From: Rheinheimera tangshanensis | Lineage (GTDB): Bacteria > Pseudomonadota > Gammaproteobacteria > Enterobacterales > Alteromonadaceae | Reading direction: 5' to 3' | DNA: 64,000 nucleotides | Assembly: GCF_014645135.1 (NCBI RefSeq) | Contig: NZ_BMLH01000002.1 | Span: forward strand, 372,001 to 436,000 | Shown here: piece by piece, positions 36,301 through 45,000 of the stretch | Layout: each line of letters starts with the position of its first letter | Numbering within the stretch: the stretch's first letter is position 1 | Notes under the pieces: model-generated | Databases searched by the model: none | The model's input: only the letters and a program-made list of their open reading frames with translations | Told to the model about the DNA's origin: nothing | Translations under genes and position numbers: made by a program

Positions 36301-37324
36301 GCTGACGAAAGAGCAACAAATTGCCAAAGCGTTGGCTGATGTGGTGAAACCCGAACCTATGCCATGGCTGGCCGACTTACCACCTATCAAACTGGATTGT
36401 AAAAGTTGTGTGTTTGGGCCTTTTGATTTAGGCCAACTGACAATGCAAACCGAATCTGATGGTGAGCGTTTAACGATTCAGAGCTTTGAATCACGTTACA
36501 AAAAGCATCAGTTAAGTATCAAAGGTCAGTGGCAAAAAGATACGGAAGCAGGTGTCACCACATTATCAGCAAGCTTAATCAGCCCTGATTTTGGTCAACT
36601 GATGAAAGATTACCATTTAAGCTCGGCGGTAGCAGGCAGTTCTGCTGAAGTTCGCATTGATGATTTAAGTTGGGCTGGTGGGCCTACCCAGTTTAACTAT
36701 GCCACTTTAGGCGGCAAACTGAACTGGCAGTTGGGGGAAGGCTCTTTGTCCGAGGTCAGCGACAAAGGTGCACGTTTATTGTCGATATTTAGTTTGGGTT
36801 CTTTGGTGCGTAAGCTGAAACTGGACTTCAGAGATATTTTCTCCAAAGGCTTTTTCTACACTGAAATGAAAGGTGATTTACAGCTGGATAAAGGTGTGGC
36901 CCATACCAACAATACCATGGTGGATGGTGCAGCAGGTAAAATTGAAATTCAGGGTTATGCCGACTTAGTCACCCGTCAGCTGGATTATCAGATGGCATTT
37001 TTACCCAAGATCACCTCAAGTTTGCCTGTGTTAGTTGCCTTATTGCAGTTTAACCCTGCGACCGGTCTGGCAGCTTTAGCTCTGGACGAAATTGTGGAAT
37101 CGGCTGAAGTCATTTCAAAAGTGAATTTTGTCGTGACAGGTAACTTTGATCAGCCTGAAGTGGTTGAAGTGGCTCGTCATACGACTGAAGTTGAAATTCC
37201 ACGTTCTGATTTGTTAAAAGCCGAACAGGAAAAACGCTTACGTTTGCAGCAGGAGCAAGAGCCGCAGCAACAGCCTGCCAAGCCTGCCGCCAACAGCAAA
37301 ACCAAGGACAAAGCCAATGGCTAA
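33350..37324 (+). CDS. yhdP: YhdP, AsmA-like envelope lipid-transport protein
   Basis: A giant AsmA-family protein of 1324 residues. One N-terminal membrane helix (about 15-37) anchors a long periplasmic beta-rich part. In E. coli YhdP, TamB and YdbH form bridges that carry phospholipids to the outer membrane. The C-terminal AsmA-like segment includes the conserved LSIFSLGSLVRKLKLDFRDIF region and ends in a Gln/Lys-rich tail. The start is GTG at 33350, overlapping the rng stop codon. The order rng-yhdP-tldD agrees with enterobacteria, with nit inserted between yhdP and tldD. It overlaps nit by 8 bases. Confidence 0.94.
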   Translation: MRTVKQAWLYCLHKLWIFFAIFVVLMATLVSALRFGLPYAPGYKTDIEQWIKAEYGTEVRIGALSAGWQGTGPALVLQQLEVLDSSYQPQLTVRETGIRLDFWRSLRTMKLSAAHFELTGLTYRVDAQRWLGTGVATPTDNQQLFDALQDLFFKQLQHFSVLDSQLVFHNTQDEDIRLDIKALNWQNEGDRHQGWGELSVADVTANTLSFIIDLTGEPSKAQGQLYLASQQLDLLPWFQQLLPQTRKLNSAKLNFAAWGDIKAGKLQQIDVALSDNNVGWLKDGVWNKVALSDGYLRWVPMAKGWNLSSSPMTLSNSSQSWPGLQLQLSQNELGYQASLQHLQLGVARPLLELFSDGSEQLQSLLAYQLDGKVDRVDLVTERDQWYLSGQFNEFSSAPVADVPGVKGFNGRFVASPHFGWLGLKAQDGALQWGEAFSKDWTYKGAELELAWRKRAGNWQILVPYLSLWQDAFSLEAELVVNLDDKPDMDLVAELHGVPVQNAEQFFPKFYMPESVINYLKPALVSGDVSSGKVLWSGDFSAYPYAEKDGVFQAVAEVTNAEFLFDENWPSLTDLSAELFFENAAMLISSKSGYLVDAPVEQGVQVGIADLYNADKLIIDIKQQLLAEQVTTLMQASPLHDSVGETLAYLGVTGPVKGDVRLSIGLNEPTVDIKGAIDFERNGVALSAPALVGENLTGRLSFHNDILTADDLQLFISNIPVQFGFRGEQQQDNYKVSLLSQGLQNSQELLLSLAPQLEHFAAGPLNWQFKLDLLLAGEGYTYQADLALDLTDTELLLPAPLAKKSGQSGTVFWSSSGSQDNSVIALTYQDLVFFDASYVHEQGQIGRAHLSLGDKENAGFADGFTISANLDKTDFMPWFELIRHQVSQQSDETGLLPALTSVKAKVNTLKVTDEISFDQVQLQLKPEANSWVVDINSTQTKGQLTLAKDLMAQGIEANLEFLKLFPYDPLKAEAEALAAAESLAKLTKEQQIAKALADVVKPEPMPWLADLPPIKLDCKSCVFGPFDLGQLTMQTESDGERLTIQSFESRYKKHQLSIKGQWQKDTEAGVTTLSASLISPDFGQLMKDYHLSSAVAGSSAEVRIDDLSWAGGPTQFNYATLGGKLNWQLGEGSLSEVSDKGARLLSIFSLGSLVRKLKLDFRDIFSKGFFYTEMKGDLQLDKGVAHTNNTMVDGAAGKIEIQGYADLVTRQLDYQMAFLPKITSSLPVLVALLQFNPATGLAALALDEIVESAEVISKVNFVVTGNFDQPEVVEVARHTTEVEIPRSDLLKAEQEKRLRLQQEQEPQQQPAKPAANSKTKDKANG

Positions 37325-38156
37325 ACCCTGGCGTTTATCTGCAGTACAACTGACCAGTGGCCCTGATGCTTTAGCCAATCTGGCCAAAGTGGATCAATTA
37401 CTGGCACAGTTACCTAAAGCAGAACAGCATCTGGCGGTTTTACCCGAAGGTGTGGCAGTATTTGCCGGCCCTGATGGTTTAAATCTGCAACTGGCGGAAA
37501 CCTTAGGCGCAGGCACTTTTCAAAGTGCTTATGCGACTTTAGCAAAAAAATATCAGCTGTATTTACTGGTTGGTACTTTGCCAACCCGTACTTCTGATCC
37601 AAAGCGTTTTGCCGCCAGTAGTCTGTTATATAGCCCTGAAGGTGAATTACTGGCGGATTATCAGAAAATTCATCTGTTTGATGCCTTAGTCAACGACAGT
37701 AGTCAGCAGTATTCGGAATCAGCTACTACTATGGCAGGTAAAAAACTAACTCTGGCCCAGCTGGGCGATTTAAGACTGGGCATGCTGATTTGTTACGATA
37801 TACGTTTTCCAGGTTTAGCTCAGGCTTTAGCGGCTCAAGGCATGAATGTGATGGCTGTACCTTCGGCTTTTACTACTGTGACAGGGGAAGCACATTGGCA
37901 TACCTTGTTAAGAGCCCGTGCCATAGAAACCCAGAGTTTTGTCGTTGCACCTGCTCAGATCGGCACTCATATTAATGGTCGTCAGACTTATGGCCATAGT
38001 TTAATTATCGACCCTTGGGGCCGTATTCTGGCCGAAGCCGATGGCAGCAGCGAAATGGTGCTGAGTGTCGAAATTGATTTAGATTATTGCCAGCAGCTGG
38101 CAGAGAAAATGCCGGTAAGGCACCACAACAGATTTCAAAGTGAGTTCAAAGTATGA
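37317..38156 (+). CDS. Nitrilase-superfamily amidase (deaminated glutathione amidase type)
   Basis: A carbon-nitrogen hydrolase of 279 residues with the Glu-Lys-Cys triad: Glu44 in VLPEG, Lys117 in YQKIHLFD, and Cys159 in [10 protein letters not shown]. The YQKIHLFD and ICYDIRFP motifs are typical of the Nit1/YbeM group, which removes deaminated glutathione made by side reactions of transaminases. It is overlapped by yhdP (8 bases) and tldD (4 bases), so it belongs to the same transcript. The substrate assignment is by family, not by residue-level proof. Confidence 0.9.
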   Translation: MAKPWRLSAVQLTSGPDALANLAKVDQLLAQLPKAEQHLAVLPEGVAVFAGPDGLNLQLAETLGAGTFQSAYATLAKKYQLYLLVGTLPTRTSDPKRFAASSLLYSPEGELLADYQKIHLFDALVNDSSQQYSESATTMAGKKLTLAQLGDLRLGMLICYDIRFPGLAQALAAQGMNVMAVPSAFTTVTGEAHWHTLLRARAIETQSFVVAPAQIGTHINGRQTYGHSLIIDPWGRILAEADGSSEMVLSVEIDLDYCQQLAEKMPVRHHNRFQSEFKV

Positions 38157-39592
38157 GTAAGGTCGAACATAACCTGTTAAGCGCCAGTGACTTAAGCGCC
38201 AGTGATTTACAGCAAAGCTTAGGCTTTTTATTTGCGCACAAGCTGGATTACGCTGACTTATATTTTCAGTCCAGTGTGCATGAATCCTGGGGTTTGGAAG
38301 ATGGTTTAGTCAAAGACGGCTCTTTTAACATCGAACGGGGTGTGGGGGTTCGCGCCATCAGTGGTGAAAAAACCGGCTTTGCATATGCCGACTCTATTTC
38401 TGCAGCTGCCTTAAAACAAGCGTCAGAAGCAGCTCGTGGTATAGCAGCTGTAGGGCAACAAGGCACTGTACAGGTCTTTAAGCAGCAAACTCAACCAGAA
38501 ATTTATTTACCTTGTGAGCCACTGCAAAGTCTGGATAACACTGCCAAGGTTGAGCTACTCAAGCAGATGGAAGTTTATATCCGTAGTCTCGACAGCCGTG
38601 CTGAACAGGTCGCTGTGAGTTTGTCCGGTGTGTATGAAGAAATATTGGTAGCTGCCTCTGACGGCACTTTTGCAACAGATATCCGTCCTTTAGTACGGTT
38701 AAACTGTTCAGTGCTGCTGCAACACAATGGTCGCCGTGAACGCGGTGGCAGCGGTGGTGGCGCTCGCACTGACTATCAGTATTTCCTTGAAGATGTCAAT
38801 GGCTCACCGCGTTGGCAAGGGTATGCCCGCGAAGCCGTGCGTATGGCTCAGGTCAACTTAACTGCCGTTGATGCACCAGCCGGCACTATGCCTGTGGTGT
38901 TAGGCTCTGGCTGGCCTGGCGTGCTGTTACATGAAGCCGTTGGGCATGGTCTGGAAGGGGATTTTAACCGCAAAGGTTCCTCTACTTTTGCGGGTCGTAT
39001 TGGGGAGCAGGTTGCATCCAAGCACTGCACTATTGTCGATGACGGCACTTTGGCCCATCGCCGTGGTTCACTGAATATCGACGACGAAGGTACTGCCAGT
39101 CAATACAACGTGTTGATCGAAAACGGCATTCTCAAAGGTTATATGCAGGATAAGCACAACGCCATGCTGATGAACGTGGCGCCAACAGGCAACGGCCGTC
39201 GAGAGTCTTTTGCTCATTTACCTATGCCCCGAATGACCAACACTTACATGCTGGCCGGTGAATACGACCCACAAGAAATTATTGGCAGCGTGAAAAAAGG
39301 CATTTATGCACCGAATTTTGGTGGTGGTCAGGTGGATATCACCTCAGGCAAATTTGTGTTTTCAGCCTCAGAAGCTTATCTGATAGAAGATGGCAAAATT
39401 ACCACGCCTATTAAAGGCGCAACCCTGATTGGCAACGGCCCAGAGGCAATGCAGCAGGTGTCTATGGTCGGTAACGACCTGTCGCTTGATGCTGGTGTTG
39501 GTGTCTGCGGTAAGCAAGGCCAAAGTCTGCCTGTAGGTGTGGGTCAGCCGACCTTAAAACTGGATGCCATGACGGTAGGCGGTACGGCTTAA
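38153..39592 (+). CDS. tldD: TldD, metalloprotease subunit
   Basis: The catalytic half of the TldD/TldE (PmbA) heterodimeric protease, 479 residues. The zinc motif is HEAVGH at residues 260-265, within [17 protein letters not shown]. The C-terminal region [20 protein letters not shown] is also conserved. The complex digests unfolded peptides and matures microcin B17-like peptides and the CcdA antitoxin in E. coli. The partner gene pmbA is at 41933. It is the last gene of the run from mreB. The 155 bases downstream hold a small hairpin (39627-39641) and palindrome copy 2. Confidence 0.97.
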   Translation: MSKVEHNLLSASDLSASDLQQSLGFLFAHKLDYADLYFQSSVHESWGLEDGLVKDGSFNIERGVGVRAISGEKTGFAYADSISAAALKQASEAARGIAAVGQQGTVQVFKQQTQPEIYLPCEPLQSLDNTAKVELLKQMEVYIRSLDSRAEQVAVSLSGVYEEILVAASDGTFATDIRPLVRLNCSVLLQHNGRRERGGSGGGARTDYQYFLEDVNGSPRWQGYAREAVRMAQVNLTAVDAPAGTMPVVLGSGWPGVLLHEAVGHGLEGDFNRKGSSTFAGRIGEQVASKHCTIVDDGTLAHRRGSLNIDDEGTASQYNVLIENGILKGYMQDKHNAMLMNVAPTGNGRRESFAHLPMPRMTNTYMLAGEYDPQEIIGSVKKGIYAPNFGGGQVDITSGKFVFSASEAYLIEDGKITTPIKGATLIGNGPEAMQQVSMVGNDLSLDAGVGVCGKQGQSLPVGVGQPTLKLDAMTVGGTA

Positions 39593-39668
39593 CTAGAGCC
39601 TGTTGACGAAAAACACTAGGACTTTGTGCCGTTTTGCGGCAAGATCCCACTCATTAAAATTTGAACTA

Positions 39669-39723
39669 AAAATGGGGTCAGATCACATTGTTAACTGTTA
39701 ACAATGTGATCTGACCCCATTTT
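39669..39723. repeat. Perfect 55-base intergenic palindrome (GGGGTC family, copy 2)
   Basis: Two 27-base arms pair without mismatch around a single central T (39696). The left arm runs 39669-39695 and begins AAAATGGGGTCAGATCACAT. The right arm runs 39697-39723 and ends in TTTT. A hairpin this stable would stop RNA polymerase in either direction. It lies between tldD and pssA and is the best-preserved member of the family in this window. Confidence 0.92.
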
Positions 39724-39747
39724 AGCCGACTGAGAATTTCGCCTGCT

Positions 39748-41091
39748 ATGTTACAAACTTTGTTAAACAGACGTCGTCTGGCCAAATTGCCAAAAACAGA
39801 TCTGGTGGCTGAAACCGTTTCTGTATTGTGGTCAGCTGCCGATTACAAAAGCACAGTGCTTGATCTGATCCAGCGTGCTCAACATCGTATTGTGATCACA
39901 GCTTTGTATTTACAAGCTGATGAGGCTGGAGAACAAATTCTGCGGGCTTTATTTGTCGCTAAACAGCAAAAACCTGATTTGCAAGTGACTGTGTATGTTG
40001 ATTACCATCGCGCCCGTCGTGGCCTGATTGGTCAGGAAGGCGCCCGCACCAACAACGATTTTTATCGTGAGATTGCCAAAGACTACGACTTGCCTATCCA
40101 AATTATTGGCGTGCCGGTGAAAAAACGTGAGCTGTTTGGTGTACTGCATTTAAAAGGTTTTGTCTTTGATCAAACCCTGCTGTACAGCGGTGCGTCACTG
40201 AACAATGTCTATCTGGCCGAACAAAACCGTTACCGTGCTGACCGTTATTTAGTGCTGCAAAATCAGGTGATGACAGACGCCATAGTGCAGGCGCATCAGC
40301 AGCTATTTGGTGATGAAGAACAAACACCTGAACTGTTGGATGACGAAGACTATGTCAGTCAGGCGGTGAAACGTCAGTCACGTTTATGGCTCAAACATGC
40401 CAAAGCCACCCGTTATCAGTATGCGGATAAAACCGATTCAGCTTTACGTGCTTCCTTGCTGATGGGCCTGGGACGGCGTAATAACGAGCTGAATAGTACA
40501 GTGCTTGCTTTGCTTTCTGTGGCACAACAGGACGTCTTAATTTATACCCCTTATTTTAATCCGCCTGTGGCTTTGGCTCGTGCGCTGCGTAAATGTTTAA
40601 AACGTGGTGTCACAGTGACCATAGTAGTGGGCGATAAAACTGCTAACGATTTTTATATTCCGCCAGGTCAGCGTTTTAGCAAAATTGGTGGTCTACCGTA
40701 TTTCTACGAAACCATTTTGCGTAAGTTTGTCCGCGCGAATCAAAAATTCATCGATGCAGGTTTATTACACGTCAAACTGTGGAAACATGAGGACAACAGC
40801 TACCATCTGAAAGGCTTGAGTGTGGATGGTGTCAAACATCTTTTTACAGGCCATAACCTGAATCCCCGTGCTTTTGCTCTGGATTTTGAAAACGGTATTT
40901 ATGTCGAAGACGAGTTGCAGCAGTTAAAAACTCTGCTGGAGCAGGAAAAACAGGTCATCACAGCCCATGCCACTGAAATTGTGCATTATTCAGAAATTGA
41001 AACAGTACGCGATTATCCGGAAGTAGTGCAAAAGCTGTTAGGTCAGTTGCGCCGTATAGGTGCAGATTTAGTGGTGAAACGGTTGATATAA
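39748..41091 (+). CDS. pssA: Phosphatidylserine synthase, phospholipase D type
   Basis: CDP-diacylglycerol-serine O-phosphatidyltransferase of 447 residues, close to the 451 of E. coli PssA. Two HKD half-sites are complete: His134/Lys136/Asp141 in LHLKGFVFD and His353/Lys355/Asp360 in YHLKGLSVD. The following GASLNN and GHNLNPRAFALD segments are conserved too. The enzyme has no membrane helix and binds membranes or ribosomes peripherally. It is transcribed alone, after palindrome copy 2, and ends at a short palindrome shared with yjgA. Phosphatidylserine is the precursor of phosphatidylethanolamine. Confidence 0.95.
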   Translation: MLQTLLNRRRLAKLPKTDLVAETVSVLWSAADYKSTVLDLIQRAQHRIVITALYLQADEAGEQILRALFVAKQQKPDLQVTVYVDYHRARRGLIGQEGARTNNDFYREIAKDYDLPIQIIGVPVKKRELFGVLHLKGFVFDQTLLYSGASLNNVYLAEQNRYRADRYLVLQNQVMTDAIVQAHQQLFGDEEQTPELLDDEDYVSQAVKRQSRLWLKHAKATRYQYADKTDSALRASLLMGLGRRNNELNSTVLALLSVAQQDVLIYTPYFNPPVALARALRKCLKRGVTVTIVVGDKTANDFYIPPGQRFSKIGGLPYFYETILRKFVRANQKFIDAGLLHVKLWKHEDNSYHLKGLSVDGVKHLFTGHNLNPRAFALDFENGIYVEDELQQLKTLLEQEKQVITAHATEIVHYSEIETVRDYPEVVQKLLGQLRRIGADLVVKRLI

Positions 41092-41120
41092 AAATGGGGT
41101 CACATTTGACCCCATTTTTT
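41091..41120. terminator. Short palindrome acting as a bidirectional terminator (GGGGTC family, copy 3)
   Basis: AAAATGGGGTCA at 41091-41102 pairs perfectly with TGACCCCATTTT at 41107-41118 around loop CATT, with a run of T after it and A before it. It fits exactly between the stop codons of pssA and yjgA. Its arms equal the outer 12 bases of palindrome copy 2, so it looks like a copy that has lost its centre. Confidence 0.85.
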
Positions 41121-41646
41121 AATCTTCTAAAATAGCCGGTTTAATCAGCTGGAACAATTCACGGAACGCCTTAGGTGGCAGACCTTTTTCCTGTTCTCTT
41201 TTGGCATTACGAATAAGTGCACGTAACTGCTGTACGTCCACTTCAGGGAATGCCTCAACAAATTCAGTTAAGGCGTCCGGGTTAGCAATCAGTTTATCGC
41301 GCCAGGTTTCTACTAAGTGAAACTTACGGGTCGCTGCCTGATTGGTATTACGCAGCACGGCCAAAGCACGCTCTATAGGTTCCAGATCACGGGTACGCAT
41401 TAAACGACCAATAAACTGGATATGGCGGCGCAATGCTTCGTGTTTTTTCACCAACTTGTCAGCCAGTGCTAAAGCGTCTTTTAACTCTTCATCTAAATCT
41501 AACTTAGCGCGGGCTGCAGGGCTTAATGCCACCAGCTCTTCACCCAGTTTCTGTAACGCAGTCATTTCTTTTTTGACTTGGGTTTTACTTTTACCATGCT
41601 CAACATCCCAGTCGTCGCCATGGGTAAAGTCGGTCATATCGGCCAT
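41119..41646 (-). CDS. yjgA: YjgA/DarP, ribosome-associated DUF615 protein
   Basis: A basic helical protein of 175 residues. E. coli YjgA (DarP) associates with 50S precursors and helps late assembly. Conserved stretches include KTQVKKEMTALQKLGEELV near the N-terminus, IQFIGRLMR in the middle and ALRTLIRNAKREQEK-like sequence (QLRALIRNAKREQEKG) in the C-terminal half. It is divergent from pmbA, as in E. coli where yjgA and pmbA are also head to head, with a 286-base intergenic region between them. Confidence 0.94.
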   Translation of the reverse strand: MADMTDFTHGDDWDVEHGKSKTQVKKEMTALQKLGEELVALSPAARAKLDLDEELKDALALADKLVKKHEALRRHIQFIGRLMRTRDLEPIERALAVLRNTNQAATRKFHLVETWRDKLIANPDALTEFVEAFPEVDVQQLRALIRNAKREQEKGLPPKAFRELFQLIKPAILED

Positions 41647-41699
41647 AGAATTCTCTTACCATCTTATTTAATGTGGCAAGTATACCTGATCTCCCGAGC

Positions 41700-41885
41700 A
41701 ATAGCAGCGGCGCCCTTCGTACTTGAAGCCGCAGCGGCGTTAACCGCACTCCTGGCCCCAGTCACATAGACAACTATGCTCCTGGGATCTCGTTCGCTTG
41801 TCGCCTTGCTGCAACTCCAATTACTTTGGGCCGAGTCGTCCAACATCGCGGCAGTTGTGTTGACCCCCCTGCGTCCAATTAGTGT
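41700..41885. repeat. Structured non-coding element between yjgA and pmbA
   Basis: This stretch is more GC-rich than other gaps here. It contains a 9-base direct repeat GCAGCGGCG (41704-41712 and 41731-41739). A two-part hairpin spans 41757-41786: stems CCCAG/CTGGG and CATAG/CTATG with loop ACAA. A further small stem is CCAA...TTGG near 41816-41829. Similar segments ending in CTGCAACTCCAATTA are, to my memory, scattered between genes in Alteromonadales genomes. No open frame with a ribosome site is convincing. It could be a dispersed repeat, a relic, or the 5' leader of one of the genes. Confidence 0.5.
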
Positions 41886-41932
41886 GGAACTATGGTAAGC
41901 TGAGCCTAAAATTCTGGTAGGTATAAAAACAG

Positions 41933-43279
41933 ATGAGTCAAACCGAAATAACAATCTGGCAAGAAATCGCCGAAGTCAAAGATGCGGTCAGCCAGGTGCT
42001 GGCGCATGCCAAACAATTAGGTGCAACCAGTGCTGAAGCATCGATGAACCGCACTCGCGGTTTAAGTGTCGAGACCCGTCATGGTGAAGTAGAAACCGTC
42101 GAGTTTAATCAGGATGGTGGTTTAGGCATCAGCATTTATGTCGGCCAGCGTAAAGGCTCGGCGTCTACCGCTGACTTAAGCCCCGCTGCGTTAAAACGCA
42201 CTGTAGAAGCTGCTATTGATATAGCCCGATACACCTCTGAAGATCCACATGCAGGTTTAGCTGATGCGGCCTGGCTGGAATTATCGCCGCCGGATCTGGA
42301 TTTATTCCATCCGGCTTCGGTCTCTACCGAACAGGCTATTGAATGGTGTAAAGCTTCTGAAGAGGCTGCTTTTGCTTACGATGCGCGTATCACCAACTCG
42401 GAGGGCGCATCCTTTTCGTCACATCAGGGCTTAAAAGTTTATGGCAATAGTCATGGCCAGTTAGTTGGTTATCCAAGCAGCCGTCATAGTTTAAGCTGTG
42501 TGGTGATTGGTGAAGATGGCGATGATATGCAGCGCGACTACAGCTACACAGTAGCCCGTGAATTAGGTGCCTTATTGGACCCGGCTCAGATTGGTCGTGA
42601 AGCGGCGATGGAAACAGTACAACGCTTAAATGGCCGTAAGCTCGGTACGCAAAAAGTGCCTGTTATTTTCCGTGCTGATATCGCCAGCAGTATTTTTGGT
42701 CATTTGGTTTCTGCCATCAGCGGCGGCAGTATTTACCGTAAATCCAGTTTCTTGCTGGATAAAGTAGGCCAACCAGTGATGTCCGACAAAGTCACTATTA
42801 TTGAGCGCCCGCATTTAAAACAAGCTTTAGCCTCCAGTCCTTTTGATGGCGAAGGTGTGAAAACCCGAGATTTAACAGTGCTGGATCAAGGCGTATTAAA
42901 TACCTACCTGACCACCAGTTATTCAGGCCGTAAGTTAGGTTTGCCAAGCACAGGTCATGCCGGTGGTATCCATAACTGGTTAGTGCAACATGGGGATGCC
43001 GACTTAGCTCAGCTTTGCCGTGATATGGGCACGGGCTTGTTGGTGACAGAACTGATGGGGCAGGGCGTCAATACAGTCACAGGCGACTACTCGCGTGGTG
43101 CTGCAGGTTTCTGGGTTGAAAACGGTCAAATTCAGTTCCCTGTATCCGAAATCACTATAGCTGGTACTTTGCAGCAAATGTTTATGGATATTCAGGCCAT
43201 AGGCAAAGACGTTGACCCTCGTGGTGGCGTGCTGACAGGTTCGGTATTGATAGGCCAGATGCAAATCGCCGGGCATTAA
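41933..43279 (+). CDS. pmbA: PmbA/TldE, TldD partner
   Basis: The non-catalytic half of the TldD/TldE protease, 448 residues. As usual for PmbA, the zinc motif of TldD is missing: the equivalent region reads RADIASSIFGHLVSAISGGS. Other conserved segments are TRGLSVETRHGEVETVEFNQ near the N-terminus and ELMGQGVNTVTGDYSRGAAG in the C-terminal half. With tldD at 38153 the window encodes the complete enzyme. A small hairpin CTCGG-TTAG-CCGAG (43304-43317) follows the gene and could be a weak terminator. Confidence 0.96.
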   Translation: MSQTEITIWQEIAEVKDAVSQVLAHAKQLGATSAEASMNRTRGLSVETRHGEVETVEFNQDGGLGISIYVGQRKGSASTADLSPAALKRTVEAAIDIARYTSEDPHAGLADAAWLELSPPDLDLFHPASVSTEQAIEWCKASEEAAFAYDARITNSEGASFSSHQGLKVYGNSHGQLVGYPSSRHSLSCVVIGEDGDDMQRDYSYTVARELGALLDPAQIGREAAMETVQRLNGRKLGTQKVPVIFRADIASSIFGHLVSAISGGSIYRKSSFLLDKVGQPVMSDKVTIIERPHLKQALASSPFDGEGVKTRDLTVLDQGVLNTYLTTSYSGRKLGLPSTGHAGGIHNWLVQHGDADLAQLCRDMGTGLLVTELMGQGVNTVTGDYSRGAAGFWVENGQIQFPVSEITIAGTLQQMFMDIQAIGKDVDPRGGVLTGSVLIGQMQIAGH

Positions 43280-43417
43280 GTGAGCAACAAACCTAACGCC
43301 TGACTCGGTTAGCCGAGCTTTAGCGCATCGCCAGTGATATACGACTTAAGTCTGGCTGGTTGGTGCCTGATTGCAGGCGTAAAATGTCGCGTTTTTTAAC
43401 GATACAGGGGTTCAGAA

Positions 43418-44908
43418 ATGCAGTTCGATCGGATCCGCCTTAGCGCTTTACATCAAAAAGTGATGTCTGCCGAGCAGGCCACAGACTTTATCAAAGATGG
43501 TATGACGGTAGGTATGAGCGGCTTTACCAGAGCCGGGGAAGCGAAAGCTGTTCCGCAGGCTTTGGCACACAAAGCTAAAACTCAGCCGTTGAAAATCAGT
43601 TTGATGACAGGCGCATCGCTGGGAAATGATTTAGACAAAGCGCTGACCGAAGCCGGTGTACTGGCCCGGCGTATGCCGTTTCAGGTCGACAGTACGCTGC
43701 GTAAAGCCATTAATAATGGTGAGGTGATGTTTATTGACCAGCATCTGTCCGAAACGGTCGAACAGTTGCGTAATCACCAGTTGAAGTTACCTGATATCGC
43801 CGTCATTGAAGCTGTGGCTATCACTGAGCAGGGCCATATTGTGCCGTCTACCTCAGTGGGTAATTCCGCCAGTTTTGCCATTTTTGCCAAACAAGTGATA
43901 GTCGAAATCAATACCTCGCACCGGGCTGATTTAGAAGGTCTGCACGATGTGTATATTCCAACGTACAGACCAAGCCGGACGCCTTTGCCTTTGGTGAAAG
44001 TGGATGACCGCATTGGCAGCGCGGCTATTCCAATCGATCCGGCGAAAATTGTCGCCATCGTCTTTACCGAGCAGCCGGATTCATACTCGACAGTGTCTGT
44101 CCCTGATGAAGAGACTCAGGCTATTGCCAGCCATCTGGTACGTTTTTTCGAGCAGGAAGTGCAGGCCGGGAATCTGGCAAAAAATCTGGGTCCACTGCAG
44201 GCCGGTATCGGCAACATTGCGAACGCTGTGATGATGGGCCTGCTGCACTCTTCTTTTGAACATCTGACCATGTACTCCGAAGTCTTGCAGGACTCCACCT
44301 TCGATTTATTTGACGCAGGCAAGCTGGATTTTGCCTCCGGCAGTTCTATTACCTTGTCAGAGCGTCGTAATGCCGAAGTTTTTAGTCAGTTAGAAAAATA
44401 CAAAAACAAGCTGGTGCTCAGACCGCAGGAGATCTCCAATCACCCTGAATTAGTGCGCCGTCTGGGTATTATCGCCATTAATACTGCGTTGGAGTTTGAT
44501 TTGTACGGTAACGTCAACTCGACTCACGTTTGCGGTACACAGATGATGAATGGTATTGGTGGGTCGGGAGATTTTGCCCGCAATGCTCATCTGGCGATCT
44601 TTGTGACTAAATCTATTGCCAAAAACGGTGCTATTTCCAGTGTGGTGCCTATGGTCAGTCATGTCGACCATACGGAACATGACGTGGATATTCTGGTCAC
44701 TGAACAGGGGTTGGCGGATTTACGTGGCTTAGCACCACGGGAGCGCGCCAAAGTGATTATTGAACATTGTGTCCATCCGGATTACAAAGCTCAATTACAG
44801 GACTACTTTGACCGAGCCTGTCATAAAGGTGGCCATACGCCGCATTTGCTGGCTGAAGCCTTTAGCTGGCATTTGCGTCTGGAACAACTGGGCAGTATGA
44901 AGCGTTAA
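43418..44908 (+). CDS. scpC: Succinate/propionate CoA-transferase, acetyl-CoA hydrolase family
   Basis: A cytosolic class I CoA-transferase of 496 residues, close to YgfH/ScpC (492) and AarC. The N-terminal half has GMTVGMSGFTRAGEAKAVPQ. The catalytic glutamate is expected in MYSEVLQDS, and NSTHVCGTQMMNGIGGSGDF is the conserved C-terminal loop that binds CoA. It probably swaps CoA between succinate, acetate and propionate. No propionate-pathway genes lie beside it, so the physiological pair is uncertain. It stands alone between pmbA and a convergent peptidase and ends at a clear terminator. Confidence 0.88.
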   Translation: MQFDRIRLSALHQKVMSAEQATDFIKDGMTVGMSGFTRAGEAKAVPQALAHKAKTQPLKISLMTGASLGNDLDKALTEAGVLARRMPFQVDSTLRKAINNGEVMFIDQHLSETVEQLRNHQLKLPDIAVIEAVAITEQGHIVPSTSVGNSASFAIFAKQVIVEINTSHRADLEGLHDVYIPTYRPSRTPLPLVKVDDRIGSAAIPIDPAKIVAIVFTEQPDSYSTVSVPDEETQAIASHLVRFFEQEVQAGNLAKNLGPLQAGIGNIANAVMMGLLHSSFEHLTMYSEVLQDSTFDLFDAGKLDFASGSSITLSERRNAEVFSQLEKYKNKLVLRPQEISNHPELVRRLGIIAINTALEFDLYGNVNSTHVCGTQMMNGIGGSGDFARNAHLAIFVTKSIAKNGAISSVVPMVSHVDHTEHDVDILVTEQGLADLRGLAPRERAKVIIEHCVHPDYKAQLQDYFDRACHKGGHTPHLLAEAFSWHLRLEQLGSMKR

Positions 44909-44918
44909 ACGCACCAAT

Positions 44919-44953
44919 AAAAAAAGGCCGGATCTCAGTATCCGGCCTTTTTT
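44919..44953. terminator. Rho-independent terminator
   Basis: AAAAAGGCCGGA (44921-44932) pairs with TCCGGCCTTTTT (44941-44952) around an 8-base loop, with flanking A and T tracts. It ends the CoA-transferase transcript and can also work for the convergent peptidase gene. Confidence 0.93.
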
Positions 44954-44963
44954 ATCAGCGATA

Positions 44964-44992
44964 TTAAACCACCTCTTGAGGAGGTGGTTTAA
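44964..44992. terminator. Second hairpin 3' of the peptidase gene
   Basis: A perfect 12-base-pair stem, TTAAACCACCTC and GAGGTGGTTTAA, closes a 5-base loop 8 bases downstream of the peptidase stop codon. It lacks a long T run but, together with the adjacent terminator, makes a double stop between converging genes. Confidence 0.6.
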
Positions 44993-45000
44993 CTCAGTAC

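Noticed and set aside
41578-41954. Small protein genes across the yjgA-pmbA gap
   Set aside because: The frames run through the structured element and overlap yjgA or pmbA starts without ribosome sites or protein-like composition.
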